Of a stretch of DNA of 64,000 nucleotides, positions 6,722 to 15,974 are shown one piece after another. Origin of the DNA: CBDFNN01 sp965250215. Its GTDB lineage: Bacteria; Bacteroidota; Rhodothermia; Rhodothermales; DATKEJ01. Every line of letters begins with the position of its first letter. Positions within the stretch are counted from its first letter, which is position 1. The stretch covers positions 2,046,001 to 2,110,000 of the forward strand of contig CBDFNN010000004.1 in the NCBI GenBank assembly GCA_965250215.1, written 5' to 3'. A program made the translations under genes and the position numbers. Under the pieces are notes generated by a model. The model was not told the DNA's origin. It did not search any database and worked only from the letters and a program-made list of their open reading frames with translations.

Positions 6722-9337
6722 ATGAAAGTGCTTTACAAATTCGCCTTCCTTTTTCTTTTCATCGCGCTTACTCCATTTATGATTGTTGCCCAAGTCAATG
6801 ATGGAGACGAGCAAATATATCCAGACCCAGTTTCATGTTTCGCGATGGCGGATCACCTCTATGGTGAAGACGAATCGGCACCAGATCATCTTCTCCGCTT
6901 TTCACTGCCGGGCAATGACAGTGATGTAGATTATCCCGACGGTCCGACGACTCTTGATGGCGTGTCTTCAACGACCTCTGTTGAAGCAATAGAATTTATT
7001 TCATCGCGAAATAAGCTCTACGCAGCAGATGGTGCTACCCTCGTTTATTCTACCGCTTCTAATTTTAACGACTTCACTACCTGCGTGAATCTCGGTTATC
7101 CAGATGTAGATGGTTTGGCTTATGATGGGTTTGACGATACCTGGTATGGTGTCAATCATCGACCGGGCAATGAGAGAGATCAGATTTTTACCTTTCGCGT
7201 TGGAGACGATTGCTCCATAACTCAATTGAGTCCTCCGGCAGACATCGAAGCAGTCCAGTTTAATAACACGACCCACTACACTGCAGGAGATCTAGCCATC
7301 GATCATGACAGTGGCGATCTCTACGTCGTCAGTATAAGCGAGGGTGGTGGAAACACAGCTGTTTCCAATCTAAATTCCCAGACTGGAGAGAGAAGCAATA
7401 CGAAATTCTTCACCGACCTGAGTGACTTGCATAACGAGACGATCTATGGAATTGAAGGGTTCACATCCACTCCCGATAACTTCTTTTTAGTTAGCACCGG
7501 TAATGAGGCAAAGGGTTATCAAACTGAAGAGCTTTTTGCCTTAGTGATTACTGAGGCGTGGACGTTTGAGCAAATGGACCTCGATGACGAGCAGGAAGAT
7601 GAGAGCTCAATCTATGCGGACACTGAAGCGATTGCATGCGGTCAACCATCGTCATACCGGAATATGGTTCTGGGAAATAAGCTGTTCTTCGATTTAGACG
7701 GAAATGGGACTCAGGAGGGCAACGAACCAGCGATTCCTGGTGTTAATATTTTTGCATGGAAGGATCTCAATCTCGATGGAACCCCAGATTTCAAGGTTGC
7801 TGAAACGATGACTAATTCGCAGGGCGAATACCTGTTCGAAAGACTTGGGCAAGGCGATTTCATTATCCAAGTACCTTGCTCCGAATTCGTTGCAGGAATG
7901 GTTCTCGAAGGTCATCTTACCAGCTCAATTGTGGTCGATCCCGATAACAACCTGAACAAGGATAACAACGGTTATTTCGACGAATTTGGATGGTGTGCAC
8001 TGACCTTCCCAGTCTCCCTGTCTTTTGGGGACGAGCAAGGCCCAGGCGGAAATTCAAACACTTCCGTTGATATCGGATTTGTGCCAGGTGTATTGAATAC
8101 AGATCGCATCTACGAGGAGGAGGGAGGACTATTGGTTATGGAAGCTGAGGAATATGAGTCTCACTATGCCCCTGAAGGAAGTGATACCTGGGAGATAGAG
8201 AGAAGTGTTGCTGGAGCCGAGCAAGGGGTCTACTTGATTCCTCTTATCGACGATGGCACAAAGATTGAGGAAGGTTACGAGACCAGCGCGCCAGAAGTGA
8301 GATATCACGCTTACTTTAATACATCAGGAGTTTACTACGTTTGGTATCGTGCATACGGTCGGAATGCGGGCGAGAATTCGATCCACATGGGTCTGAATGG
8401 AGATCCCCTTGCAAGTCTAAAAGATATCGGTTTCACGACCTACAATGAATGGACTTGGGTGAGTACGATTGATGACGGGTCGCGAGCTCAGGTAGCGATT
8501 CCGAGTGCCGGAGAATATTTTGTTAATCTCTGGGAAAGAGAGGATGGTACAAAGGTGGATCGGATCGTTCTTAGTACAGACCTTAATTTCACTCCGAGTG
8601 GGGTCGGGCCAAATGAAAGTATCAAAAATACAAAGTCGCTAGTTTTTAGTGGCAGTCTCTTGCTCGACGCGGCCTGGAACGGTGCTTCCATGGATACGAA
8701 CTTAGCAGCAGCCTCGCTGATACCCAGTCTACCACCTTATCCGGCGTCACCACAAACGCCAGATATTCAAACCTCCCCAAATATAGTAGATTGGATTAGA
8801 CTTGAACTCCGTACCGATCCAGCCCTTAGCAGCAAGGTGACTGAGCGAGCGGCTTATCTGTACAGCGACGGTGTGATTAGAGATTGGGATGGAAGTACTG
8901 ATATCGAGTTTTATGGTGTTGGCCCAGGATTCTACTACCTAGTCGCCGATCACAAGAGCCATCTTGCTGTAATGACCGCAGTGGCGGTCGATTTTACGGG
9001 AGCTTCAGCAAGCTTTGATTTTACTCAGTCCCTCTCGAGTCACTTTGGATCTGATGGTGCGGTTGAGCGGGATTCGAAAGTCTTACTCTGGCCAGGAGAC
9101 CTTAACGGAGACCATCGGATTAGCTATTCTGGAGTTGCAAATGATAGGGCCGAAATCCTGTCGACCCTAGCGAGTCCGTCTCCATTCTCGACCATTACAG
9201 CCTATGGAAGCGGCGATGTTAATATGGATGGATTGATAGCTTACTCTGGATTGAATAATGACCGGGCATTTCTTCTCAATATTCTCGCTGGGAATCCAAG
9301 CCCATTCAATGTCAAAATAGGATCCGTTCCAAATTAG
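6722..9337 (+). CDS. Large secreted multidomain protein with SdrD_B, CBM-like and dockerin-like module
   Basis: 871 residues with a clear signal peptide (MKVLYKFAFLFLFIALTPF, cleavage near VAQ). About 25-310 resembles a beta-propeller-like region of uncertain family. About 318-390 is an SdrD_B-type domain (LFFDLDGNGTQEGNEPAIPG). About 466-610 resembles a CBM6-like beta-sandwich (MEAEEYESHYAPEG, YYVWYRAYGRNAGENS). The last ~220 residues form a module shared with the phosphodiesterase at 30586-33396: a VDWIRLELR domain, then two Ca-binding-like repeats GDLNGDHRISYSGVANDR (about 791) and GDVNMDGLIAYSGLNNDR (about 830). Probably extracellular or surface bound and glycan related (inference). No T9SS type A tail is visible. 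Confidence 0.72.
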   Translation: MKVLYKFAFLFLFIALTPFMIVAQVNDGDEQIYPDPVSCFAMADHLYGEDESAPDHLLRFSLPGNDSDVDYPDGPTTLDGVSSTTSVEAIEFISSRNKLYAADGATLVYSTASNFNDFTTCVNLGYPDVDGLAYDGFDDTWYGVNHRPGNERDQIFTFRVGDDCSITQLSPPADIEAVQFNNTTHYTAGDLAIDHDSGDLYVVSISEGGGNTAVSNLNSQTGERSNTKFFTDLSDLHNETIYGIEGFTSTPDNFFLVSTGNEAKGYQTEELFALVITEAWTFEQMDLDDEQEDESSIYADTEAIACGQPSSYRNMVLGNKLFFDLDGNGTQEGNEPAIPGVNIFAWKDLNLDGTPDFKVAETMTNSQGEYLFERLGQGDFIIQVPCSEFVAGMVLEGHLTSSIVVDPDNNLNKDNNGYFDEFGWCALTFPVSLSFGDEQGPGGNSNTSVDIGFVPGVLNTDRIYEEEGGLLVMEAEEYESHYAPEGSDTWEIERSVAGAEQGVYLIPLIDDGTKIEEGYETSAPEVRYHAYFNTSGVYYVWYRAYGRNAGENSIHMGLNGDPLASLKDIGFTTYNEWTWVSTIDDGSRAQVAIPSAGEYFVNLWEREDGTKVDRIVLSTDLNFTPSGVGPNESIKNTKSLVFSGSLLLDAAWNGASMDTNLAAASLIPSLPPYPASPQTPDIQTSPNIVDWIRLELRTDPALSSKVTERAAYLYSDGVIRDWDGSTDIEFYGVGPGFYYLVADHKSHLAVMTAVAVDFTGASASFDFTQSLSSHFGSDGAVERDSKVLLWPGDLNGDHRISYSGVANDRAEILSTLASPSPFSTITAYGSGDVNMDGLIAYSGLNNDRAFLLNILAGNPSPFNVKIGSVPN

Positions 9338-9382
9338 GAAGAGGTCGGTAATCTTTCCTTGAAATGAGTCATTATTGAAGGG

Positions 9383-9415
9383 TTATCGTCTTAGAGGCCA
9401 AAATTCTGACGATAA
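9383..9415. repeat. Inverted repeat between secreted protein and TBDR
   Basis: TTATCGTC (9383-9390) and GACGATAA (9408-9415) form a perfect 8-base stem with a 17-base loop, followed by a smaller GTGG/CCAC hairpin with a T-rich loop. It may terminate the upstream gene or lie in the leader of the receptor gene; no clean T tract decides this. Confidence 0.35.
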
Positions 9416-9580
9416 ATAAGTGGTCTTTTTCCACCGTCTGTGCGGGTTCTGTGAAAGATCAGTTTAGTACGCGGGAATTAACAAAATAGTAACGACCTCA
9501 AATGATTTTTTGGGGTAACATCCGACTCAAAGAAAGCCGCTATTTGGCAAAATCCCATTTCCCCAACCAACTATTCAGAA

Positions 9581-12500
9581 ATGAAAAGGAAATTATCGTT
9601 TTTCTTACTTCTCTGCTTTATCGGCTCGAGTCAGCTGTTAGCTCAAGGAGTAACTACGAGTTCTATGACAGGGCTCATCACAGACGGCTCAGGCGAGGAA
9701 TTGCCGGGAGCAAACGTTATTGCACTTCATGTACCAACGGGTGTTTTATACGGCGCTAGTACGGACCTTGATGGTGTGTTTCGTATCGCCAACATGAAGG
9801 TAGGTGGACCTTACCGTGTTACTGTAAGCTACACGGGCTTCGAGAACGACGTCAAGAACGGCGTCATGTTGAGACTAGGTAAGCCTTTCCGTTGGAATGT
9901 CGCTCTATCTGAGACGGCTGTTGCTCTGGATGATGTTGAAGTTATTGCAGAGGCCATTTTTTCAGGACAGGGGCAAGGTGCAACCACTGAAATAAGCGCG
10001 GAGGCCATTGACATCCTGCCGACCTTGAATAGAAATCTCAATGATTTTACAAGGTTGACCCCTCAGGCAAAAGAATCATTCGGAGGAGGATTCTCCATCG
10101 CCGGAATGAACAATCGCTACAATGCTATCTATATCGATGGAGCTGTAAACAATGACGTTTTCGGACTTGCTGCGAACGGTACAAATGGTGGCCAAACGGG
10201 CATCTCACCATTTAGTGTAGACATCCTTGATCAAATTCAGGTCGTGGTTTCTCCTTATGACGTCACACTCGGTGGATTTGCAGGCGGTGGAATCAATGCG
10301 GTTACCAAAAGTGGAACGAACCAGTTCGAAGGCACAGCCTACTATTTCCAGCAGAACGAAAGCCTTGCCGGAAAAACAAACGGTAGTTTAATCGAGCGAC
10401 TCGGTCAAACCGATGATGATCGGACCAAACTTGCCGACTTCAGCCAAGAGACCTATGGATTCTCAGTTGGCGGCCCGATTAAAACGAATAAGATCCATTT
10501 CTTCGCCAATGCTGAGATTCAGCAGGATCAAACTCCAACGGCATTTGACTTTGGAACCTATCGAGGCAATTCAACTCAAGCCGAGCTGAATAATCTGGGT
10601 TCATTCCTTAAAGATACCTATAACTATGATCCCGGCGCTTTCGGAGATGTATCCGATGATCTCGATGGAGTCAAGTTGTTTGGAAAGTTGAACTTCGTTC
10701 TCAACGCCAACAATAACCTGGTATTGCGTCATCAATACACAAAAGCGGAGCAGATCAATACAAATGGTTCAGGTGGAACGACTATCAACTTCTCAAACAA
10801 TGGAGTATTCTTTCCGACGACAACCAATTCATCAGCTCTCGAACTCTCATCTGTCATTGGCGATAATGCATCGAATAGCTTGATTATTGGCTATACCACG
10901 GTGAGAGACGACAGGGATCCTATTGGTTCTGACTTTCCATATCTAGACATCGATGACGGAGATGGGTCGATTCGAATTGGTAGTGAGCAGTTTTCTACAG
11001 CCAATCAGTTGGATTCGAACATTCTGACTGTTACGAACAACTTCAACCTATACAAAGGGCGCCACACTCTCACATTTGGAACACATAACGAGTTCATCAG
11101 CTTTTACAACCTTTTCATTCGTCAAAACTTTGGCGTTTATGAGTTTGACTCGGTTGCTGACTTCATCGCTGGAAACAATGCCTCAGAGTTTTTCCGATCT
11201 TACTCACTTGTTGACAATATAGCTGGTGACGGATCCGCCGCAGCGGCAGAATTTGATGCTCTCCAGCTCGGATTCTATGTTCAGGACCATTTTCAGGTCA
11301 ATAATCAGTTGGATGTGACGGCCGGGTTGAGAGTTGATATTCCCTTTATCTCAACGGAAGCTGATATCGCCAGCGATTTCAACAGCAGTACATTGCCGGC
11401 CATTGCCGCACACTATAACGTTGATGGTGCTGAAGGAGGGAAGTTACCCCAAGGTCAGATCATGTTTTCGCCAAGACTTGGTTTCAACTACGATCTAGCG
11501 CAGGATCAATCTTCCATTATAAGAGGAGGAGTTGGAGTGTTCACTTCTCGAGTTCCATTTGTATGGCCAGGTGGTGCATTTGTAAACAATGGACTTTCAA
11601 TTGGAGGTGTCACAATAGAAGATCAACCCTTCAATCCCGATCCTCAAGACCAGCCAACGAACCCGGACTTTACGGTTCCTTCTGGTCAAGTTGACCTTTT
11701 TGCTAAGGACTTCAAATACCCGCAGGTGTTCAGAACCAGTTTAGCCCTGGATCAAAGGATTGGTGACGGATGGAATGTGACTTTGGAAGGTATCTACACC
11801 AAGATGCTTAACAATGTGTTCTACCGGAACGTCAATTCCGATCCAACAAGTGAATTCACTTGGACGGGAGGACCAGATAACAGAAGCGTCTATGGAAGAG
11901 ATAGCATTGATCCGACCTATTCGGCTATCTACTTGGCGACCAACACAAGCGAAGGCAGTTCTTACAACTTGACCGGTTCAATCGGAAAACAATTCAGAAG
12001 TGGATTGAACCTATATGCGGCCTACACCTTTGGTGATTCAAGAGCTGTTTTCGAAGGTACTTCCTCGCAGAATTCGTCTCAGTGGAGAGGTGCCTTCAAC
12101 GTCAATGGAAGAAATGAAGCTACTTTAGGTCGCTCTGACTTCTCATTGGGCTCCAGAGTTATAGCTGCTCTTGGTTATAGTATGGATTGGACGAAGAAAG
12201 GAAATATGAATACAACGATATCTCTTTTCTACGAAGGAGAATCTGGAGAGCCATATTCCTACGTTTACGGAAGTCGCGATGCAAGAAATCTGAACAACGA
12301 GACTGGAAGCACGAGTCGAAACAGATCACTGATTTGGATTCCTGCTTCAGCTGACCAGATTAACCTAGAGGATGCTAGTCAGTGGGACGCATTGAATACA
12401 TTCATCGAAGATGACGCGTATTTGAGTTCCAACAGAGGTGGATATGCTGAGCAGAATGGATCAAGAACTCCATTCGAATCTCAGATTGACCTTAAGCTAC

Positions 12501-12763
12501 TTCAAGATGTTGGATTCGCTGGACAACGTCTACAGTTGTCTTTCGATGTTTTCAACTTCGCGAACCTGCTGAACAAGAACTGGGGCGTCGTTTACAACAA
12601 TCCGTTTGACTATCATTTGATTGACTTCGAAGGATACGAGGATAATGGCACTACGCCAATCTTCTCCTTTGACGACGAAAGATTGGGCAATGACCGATTC
12701 AACATTTCAAGTGGTCTATCCCGTTGGAGAATGAGAGCAGGAATTCGATACTTGTTCAACTAA
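9581..12763 (+). CDS. Oar-like TonB-dependent outer-membrane receptor with carboxypeptidase-like domain
   Basis: 1060 residues. A signal peptide (MKRKLSFFLLLCFIGSSQLL, cleavage after AQ) precedes a carboxypeptidase-regulatory-like domain (about 25-105; SMTGLITDGSGEELPGANV). A plug domain follows (about 125-245) with GGFSIAGMNNRYNAIYIDG and GGINAVTKSGTNQFEG. The rest is a long beta-barrel ending in RAGIRYLFN, with the usual C-terminal aromatic-rich strand. The plug type and size match the Oar-like branch, whose members move large substrates or support surface structures. It has no lipoprotein partner next door, unlike the receptors at 35224 and 43555, and it ends in a strong terminator, so it is probably monocistronic. 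Confidence 0.9.
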   Translation: MKRKLSFFLLLCFIGSSQLLAQGVTTSSMTGLITDGSGEELPGANVIALHVPTGVLYGASTDLDGVFRIANMKVGGPYRVTVSYTGFENDVKNGVMLRLGKPFRWNVALSETAVALDDVEVIAEAIFSGQGQGATTEISAEAIDILPTLNRNLNDFTRLTPQAKESFGGGFSIAGMNNRYNAIYIDGAVNNDVFGLAANGTNGGQTGISPFSVDILDQIQVVVSPYDVTLGGFAGGGINAVTKSGTNQFEGTAYYFQQNESLAGKTNGSLIERLGQTDDDRTKLADFSQETYGFSVGGPIKTNKIHFFANAEIQQDQTPTAFDFGTYRGNSTQAELNNLGSFLKDTYNYDPGAFGDVSDDLDGVKLFGKLNFVLNANNNLVLRHQYTKAEQINTNGSGGTTINFSNNGVFFPTTTNSSALELSSVIGDNASNSLIIGYTTVRDDRDPIGSDFPYLDIDDGDGSIRIGSEQFSTANQLDSNILTVTNNFNLYKGRHTLTFGTHNEFISFYNLFIRQNFGVYEFDSVADFIAGNNASEFFRSYSLVDNIAGDGSAAAAEFDALQLGFYVQDHFQVNNQLDVTAGLRVDIPFISTEADIASDFNSSTLPAIAAHYNVDGAEGGKLPQGQIMFSPRLGFNYDLAQDQSSIIRGGVGVFTSRVPFVWPGGAFVNNGLSIGGVTIEDQPFNPDPQDQPTNPDFTVPSGQVDLFAKDFKYPQVFRTSLALDQRIGDGWNVTLEGIYTKMLNNVFYRNVNSDPTSEFTWTGGPDNRSVYGRDSIDPTYSAIYLATNTSEGSSYNLTGSIGKQFRSGLNLYAAYTFGDSRAVFEGTSSQNSSQWRGAFNVNGRNEATLGRSDFSLGSRVIAALGYSMDWTKKGNMNTTISLFYEGESGEPYSYVYGSRDARNLNNETGSTSRNRSLIWIPASADQINLEDASQWDALNTFIEDDAYLSSNRGGYAEQNGSRTPFESQIDLKLLQDVGFAGQRLQLSFDVFNFANLLNKNWGVVYNNPFDYHLIDFEGYEDNGTTPIFSFDDERLGNDRFNISSGLSRWRMRAGIRYLFN

Positions 12764-12786
12764 GATCGATCTAAATATCTGACTTT

Positions 12787-12819
12787 GAAGGGGATCTCAA
12801 TGAGATCCCCTTCTTTTTG
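12787..12819 (+). terminator. Strong rho-independent terminator of the TBDR gene
   Basis: A perfect 12-bp stem GAAGGGGATCTC/GAGATCCCCTTC with loop AAT is followed directly by TTTTTGT. It sits 23 bases after the receptor stop codon. Confidence 0.93.
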
Positions 12820-12875
12820 TAAAAAAGGCTTTGATGTTTAAACTTTTTCCGGTTATTTGTATCTTAGTTATAATT

Positions 12876-13038
12876 CCGATGGACACATCGGTATAACGCA
12901 TGGGACAAGGATCAAATGCCGGCGAGTTGGAAAAATCTCGGACTACCTCGCTTCACAATTCTGACCCGGTATTATTTGATCTTGCCTGATAGGGTGAACA
13001 AAGGGGTGTCGATTGCCCAATCGATGCCCTTTTCCTTT
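12876..13038 (+). ncRNA. Candidate structured intergenic RNA
   Basis: This stretch between the TBDR terminator and the leftward GH3 gene folds on paper into an ordered RNA. A hairpin CCGATG/CATCGG (12876-12891) comes first. A long helix pairs CAAGGATCAAAT (12906-12917) with ATTTGATCTTG (12974-12984), eleven pairs with one bulge. It is extended inward by GCCGG/CCGGT and by CGAG (12923) with a CTCG at 12937 or 12947. The stretch ends in a terminator hairpin (13000-13033). A perfect TATAAT lies at 12869-12874, but a start from it would fall near 12881, inside the first hairpin. TTGATG-17-TATTTG (12831-12859) is the alternative promoter. The 65-codon ORF inside is not convincing. I recognise no known family (not SRP RNA, tmRNA or RNase P). 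Confidence 0.38.
13000..13038 (+). terminator. Rho-independent terminator of candidate RNA
   Basis: AAAGGGGTGTCGATT (13000-13014) pairs with AATCGATGCCCTTT (13019-13032), fourteen pairs with one bulged G and two G-T pairs, around the loop GCCC. The tail is TTTTCCTTT-like. It is too far from the receptor gene, which has its own terminator, so something must be transcribed from between. Confidence 0.62.
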
Positions 13039-13326
13039 CCTATACTTTTCTGTCGCGATACGCTCGCTTGCTGCTGGTCATACAGCTATCCCATTCGCCC
13101 CCAGCCACGCTAGTAAGAAGTGATCTCTCCATTTTGTATATGCTTCCTAGGAGCTTTATTGGATAAATGGATTGAGTCCTGGTCTCTCACGGAGAGATAG
13201 TTGATCGTCATCTACTCAGTCACACATCTTTCCTATCAGAGGACAGATGCAGACTTAATCTTTGAACGGGATTCGCCGTCTTGATTTGTAGGCGAGGGCT
13301 GGGACTTTTTTTGTGGACGGGCGGTG
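13039..13326. other. Gene-free stretch downstream of GH3 gene
   Basis: About 290 bases with no credible ORF. The only visible structure is a small perfect hairpin TCTCTC/GAGAGA at 13183-13197 and an imperfect CGCC/GGCG pairing near 13270-13295 followed by GGGACTTTTTTT. That may be the end of another small rightward transcript, but the stem is weak. Confidence 0.4.
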
Positions 13327-14469
13327 CTAAAGAGTTCGATTCTTGAGGCGCATAATCCTCTGATACGACTCTTCGATTTTCGATTCCGGAATTTCCCCTT
13401 CGATTACCATTCGGCGAATGATACTTAGAGCCTTGAGGGAAACGTCCTCGTCGTATATGGAATTGTTGCCGTATATGAGTATATCGACGTCCGCCTCCAA
13501 GGCGAGTTTGATAGCCTCTTTGAAACCAAAGTGCTCCCTGATAGCACCCATTTGCATGTCATCTGACACTACAACGCCCTCAAAGCCTAATGAGTCACGT
13601 AAAATACCTTTAATAATAGTACGTGAAAGTGTAGCTGGGCGGCCGCTGGGCTCAAGCTTTCTATTAACAATATGAGCAGTCATGATGACATCGACCGACT
13701 CCTCTTTAATCAGCGTTCTGTAAGGCTCCAGTTCTAAGTTCTGCCAAGTATCCGTTACGTCAGCCATTCCGAGATGTGTATCACCTTTTGAAGAGCCGTG
13801 GCCAGGATAGTGTTTCAAGACTCCAATTACACCATCTTCAGCCTGCCCCTCCAAAAATGCTTTAGCGTGCTTTGTAACCTTATCAGGATTACCAGAAAAA
13901 CTTCGTTCTAGTCCTGCAATGATTGGATTGTCAGGATTTGTGTTCACATCCACAACAGGAGCGTAGTTCATATTTAATCCATGCTTGCTTAGCGTAGATC
14001 CAATTTTCCTACCGGCAGACCTCGTGGTCTCGATCTTATCCAAATCACCAAGCTCTTGGGCGGATTTGGAGGACGGAAAGCCATATTTCGACTTCAACCT
14101 ATTGACTCGTCCACCTTCCTGATCAATGCTAATAAATAGTGGTGTCTCGGACCAACTTTGAAGTTTTTTAGTGAGCTGCTTGAGCTGCTTCGGAGAACGG
14201 ATATTCCTGGTTTTCGACTTGCTGGGTACATCTATGTCGAACAAGACAACTCCGCTGAGCTTTCGATCTCTTATATCCCAATAGATCTGATCAGCTTCAC
14301 TGACCTTCAATCCTCTGAAGCCAACCATCAACATCTGGCCGATTTTGTGATCTAGACTATCAATACCGGACTTATTTATGTATTCGCCAACAGAGTTTTT
14401 CGAGCCCCCAATAAAAAGAGCAAGAAAGACAGAAAGAATACAGATCGAGAGAAGGGCTCTTTTGAGCAT
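13327..14469 (-). CDS. Glycoside hydrolase family 3 beta-N-acetylhexosaminidase (NagZ-like)
   Basis: 380 residues from the chosen ATG at 14469. That start gives a signal-type N-terminus (MLKRALLSICILSVFLALF) and leaves an 8-base gap from tesA; the longer 394-residue start at 14511 would overlap tesA. GH3 motifs are clear: ISIDQEGGRVNRL, NYAPVVDVNTNPDNP, the NagZ-type catalytic loop KHYPGHGSSKGDTH (about 215-228, His general acid/base) and VVSDDMQMGAI (about 298-308) with the Asp nucleophile. NagZ enzymes release N-acetylglucosamine from peptidoglycan fragments. A signal peptide suggests this one acts outside the cytoplasm, perhaps on exported muropeptides or chitin-like glycans (inference). 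Confidence 0.9.
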   Translation of the reverse strand: MLKRALLSICILSVFLALFIGGSKNSVGEYINKSGIDSLDHKIGQMLMVGFRGLKVSEADQIYWDIRDRKLSGVVLFDIDVPSKSKTRNIRSPKQLKQLTKKLQSWSETPLFISIDQEGGRVNRLKSKYGFPSSKSAQELGDLDKIETTRSAGRKIGSTLSKHGLNMNYAPVVDVNTNPDNPIIAGLERSFSGNPDKVTKHAKAFLEGQAEDGVIGVLKHYPGHGSSKGDTHLGMADVTDTWQNLELEPYRTLIKEESVDVIMTAHIVNRKLEPSGRPATLSRTIIKGILRDSLGFEGVVVSDDMQMGAIREHFGFKEAIKLALEADVDILIYGNNSIYDEDVSLKALSIIRRMVIEGEIPESKIEESYQRIMRLKNRTL

Positions 14470-14477
14470 TTTTTTAT

Positions 14478-15182
14478 TTAGTAATCGAGTAATGGCGCAA
14501 GATAAGTCCAAACAGTATTAGAAATAATCTTGTGCCCCTCTGGAGTAGGATGAATTCCATCTGACTGATTTAATTCACTAATTCCAGCGACATTTTCCAG
14601 AATGAATGGGATTAGTTGGGCATCAAATTTTTCTGCCAATGCGGGGTAGATCTCAGCAAACTCTGTTGTGTAGTCCGAACCGAGGTTGGGTGGCAGCATC
14701 CCACCAGCAACAAGCAACTTTACATTTGGATATTTTCCTATAACGGTTTGTAAAATGGTCTCGGAGTTCGATCTAGTAATATCCAGATCGATACCCCTAA
14801 GTCCGTCATTCGCACCTAGTTCGTAGATAAACACATCTACAGTATCACGCAGCATCCAATCAATTCTTCGAAGTCCGCCTGAGCTTGTTTCTCCACTGTT
14901 CCCTCCATTAATTACTCTATAGTTCGCGCCAAGTGAGTCAATTTTCGCCTGAATCAGAAATGGAAAGGCTTGTTCGAGATCGACACCTAGCCCCGCTGTA
15001 ATACTGTCGCCAAAAAAGAGAATGGCGTTCCTATTGTCAGTCTCCGCCGTTTCGTTTGTGATGTCGTTCCTATTTTGGGCAGGTTGTTTCTCGGACTGAC
15101 AAGCAAAAACAGAAAAGACAAGCAGAATGGAGGTCAATATTTTGAAGGGACTTCTGACTTTTAAAAAGAATGCGAGGTTCAT
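14478..15182 (-). CDS. tesA: SGNH/GDSL arylesterase-type lipoprotein (TesA-like)
   Basis: 234 residues. The N-terminus ends in a lipobox-like SVFAC (Cys28), so it is probably a lipoprotein rather than the soluble periplasmic TesA of E. coli. All SGNH blocks are present: FFGDSITAGLG with Ser60 (block I), NGGNSGETSSGG with Gly (II), ELGANDGLRG with Asn (III) and DGIHPTPEGH with Asp208 and His211 (V). It hydrolyses esters or acyl thioesters. It is divergent from the ABC pair ybbA-ybbP, the same gene arrangement as E. coli tesA/ybbA/ybbP, which supports the name. Confidence 0.88.
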   Translation of the reverse strand: MNLAFFLKVRSPFKILTSILLVFSVFACQSEKQPAQNRNDITNETAETDNRNAILFFGDSITAGLGVDLEQAFPFLIQAKIDSLGANYRVINGGNSGETSSGGLRRIDWMLRDTVDVFIYELGANDGLRGIDLDITRSNSETILQTVIGKYPNVKLLVAGGMLPPNLGSDYTTEFAEIYPALAEKFDAQLIPFILENVAGISELNQSDGIHPTPEGHKIISNTVWTYLAPLLDY

Positions 15183-15272
15183 GTGTGATCTGAATCAAGA
15201 AGGGCTGATATTCGTAGCTAGGTTCATTCATATTATATAGAAATAGCTATCTCGATCCGCGATTAACACTTA

Positions 15273-15974
15273 ATGAACCAATCTTCTTCGATTCTTTCTG
15301 CGTCGCAAGTCTCCAAATCATTTCCAACCAGTTCAGGACAACTTGAAGTCCTGAAAGACATCTCATTTGATATTCCGAGAGGAGAGAGTATGTCCATTAT
15401 AGGTCCTTCGGGATCTGGGAAAACGACCCTGCTCGGCTTGTGTGCTGGGCTGGAGAAGCCTACAAGTGGAGAAATAATTCTCGACGGTAATAATCTCAAC
15501 TCTCTAAATGAGGAGCAGCTTGCAAAAATAAGAAGAGATTCTGTTGGTTTTGTCTTTCAAAATTTCCAATTGATTCCTACTCTTAATGCCTTCGAAAATG
15601 TGTTGGTGCCCATGGAGCTACAAGGATTACTCGATGCTGAATTTAGGGCGGAAGAAATGCTGAAAAAAGTCGGTCTTGGTGACAGGCTTGATCATTATCC
15701 AGTTCAACTTTCTGGGGGAGAGCAGCAAAGAGTTGCGCTAGCAAGGGCCTTCGCGAAGGAGCCGGCAATTCTTTTCGCGGATGAGCCAACTGGAAACCTT
15801 GATGGTGGGACAGGAGAGCAGATAGAAGATCTCTTGTTTGATCTGAATAAGCAGTCTGGGACAACATTAGTCATTGTGACACACAATTTGGCACTCGCCG
15901 AGAAAACTCTAAGTAAAATCGTATTGGAAAAAGGTCGGCGTGTGCCCCTTGAAGAATTACCTGAGTTCGTATAA
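15273..15974 (+). CDS. ybbA: ABC transporter ATP-binding protein, YbbA/LolD type
   Basis: 233 residues. It carries Walker A GPSGSGKTT (44-52), the Q-loop FQNFQLIPTL, the signature LSGGEQQRVALARA (about 143-156), Walker B ILFADEP and the switch His in VTHN. It is the NBD of a MacB/LolD-type mechanotransmission exporter. Its stop codon abuts the ATG of the FtsX-type permease, so the two form one unit. Substrate unknown; roles in lipoprotein or lipid handling have been suggested for this family. Confidence 0.92.
   Translation: MNQSSSILSASQVSKSFPTSSGQLEVLKDISFDIPRGESMSIIGPSGSGKTTLLGLCAGLEKPTSGEIILDGNNLNSLNEEQLAKIRRDSVGFVFQNFQLIPTLNAFENVLVPMELQGLLDAEFRAEEMLKKVGLGDRLDHYPVQLSGGEQQRVALARAFAKEPAILFADEPTGNLDGGTGEQIEDLLFDLNKQSGTTLVIVTHNLALAEKTLSKIVLEKGRRVPLEELPEFV

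Noticed and set aside
12916..13113. 65-codon plus-strand ORF after the TBDR
   Set aside because: It runs through a terminator hairpin at 13000-13033 and has no protein-like pattern; the structured RNA reading is better supported.
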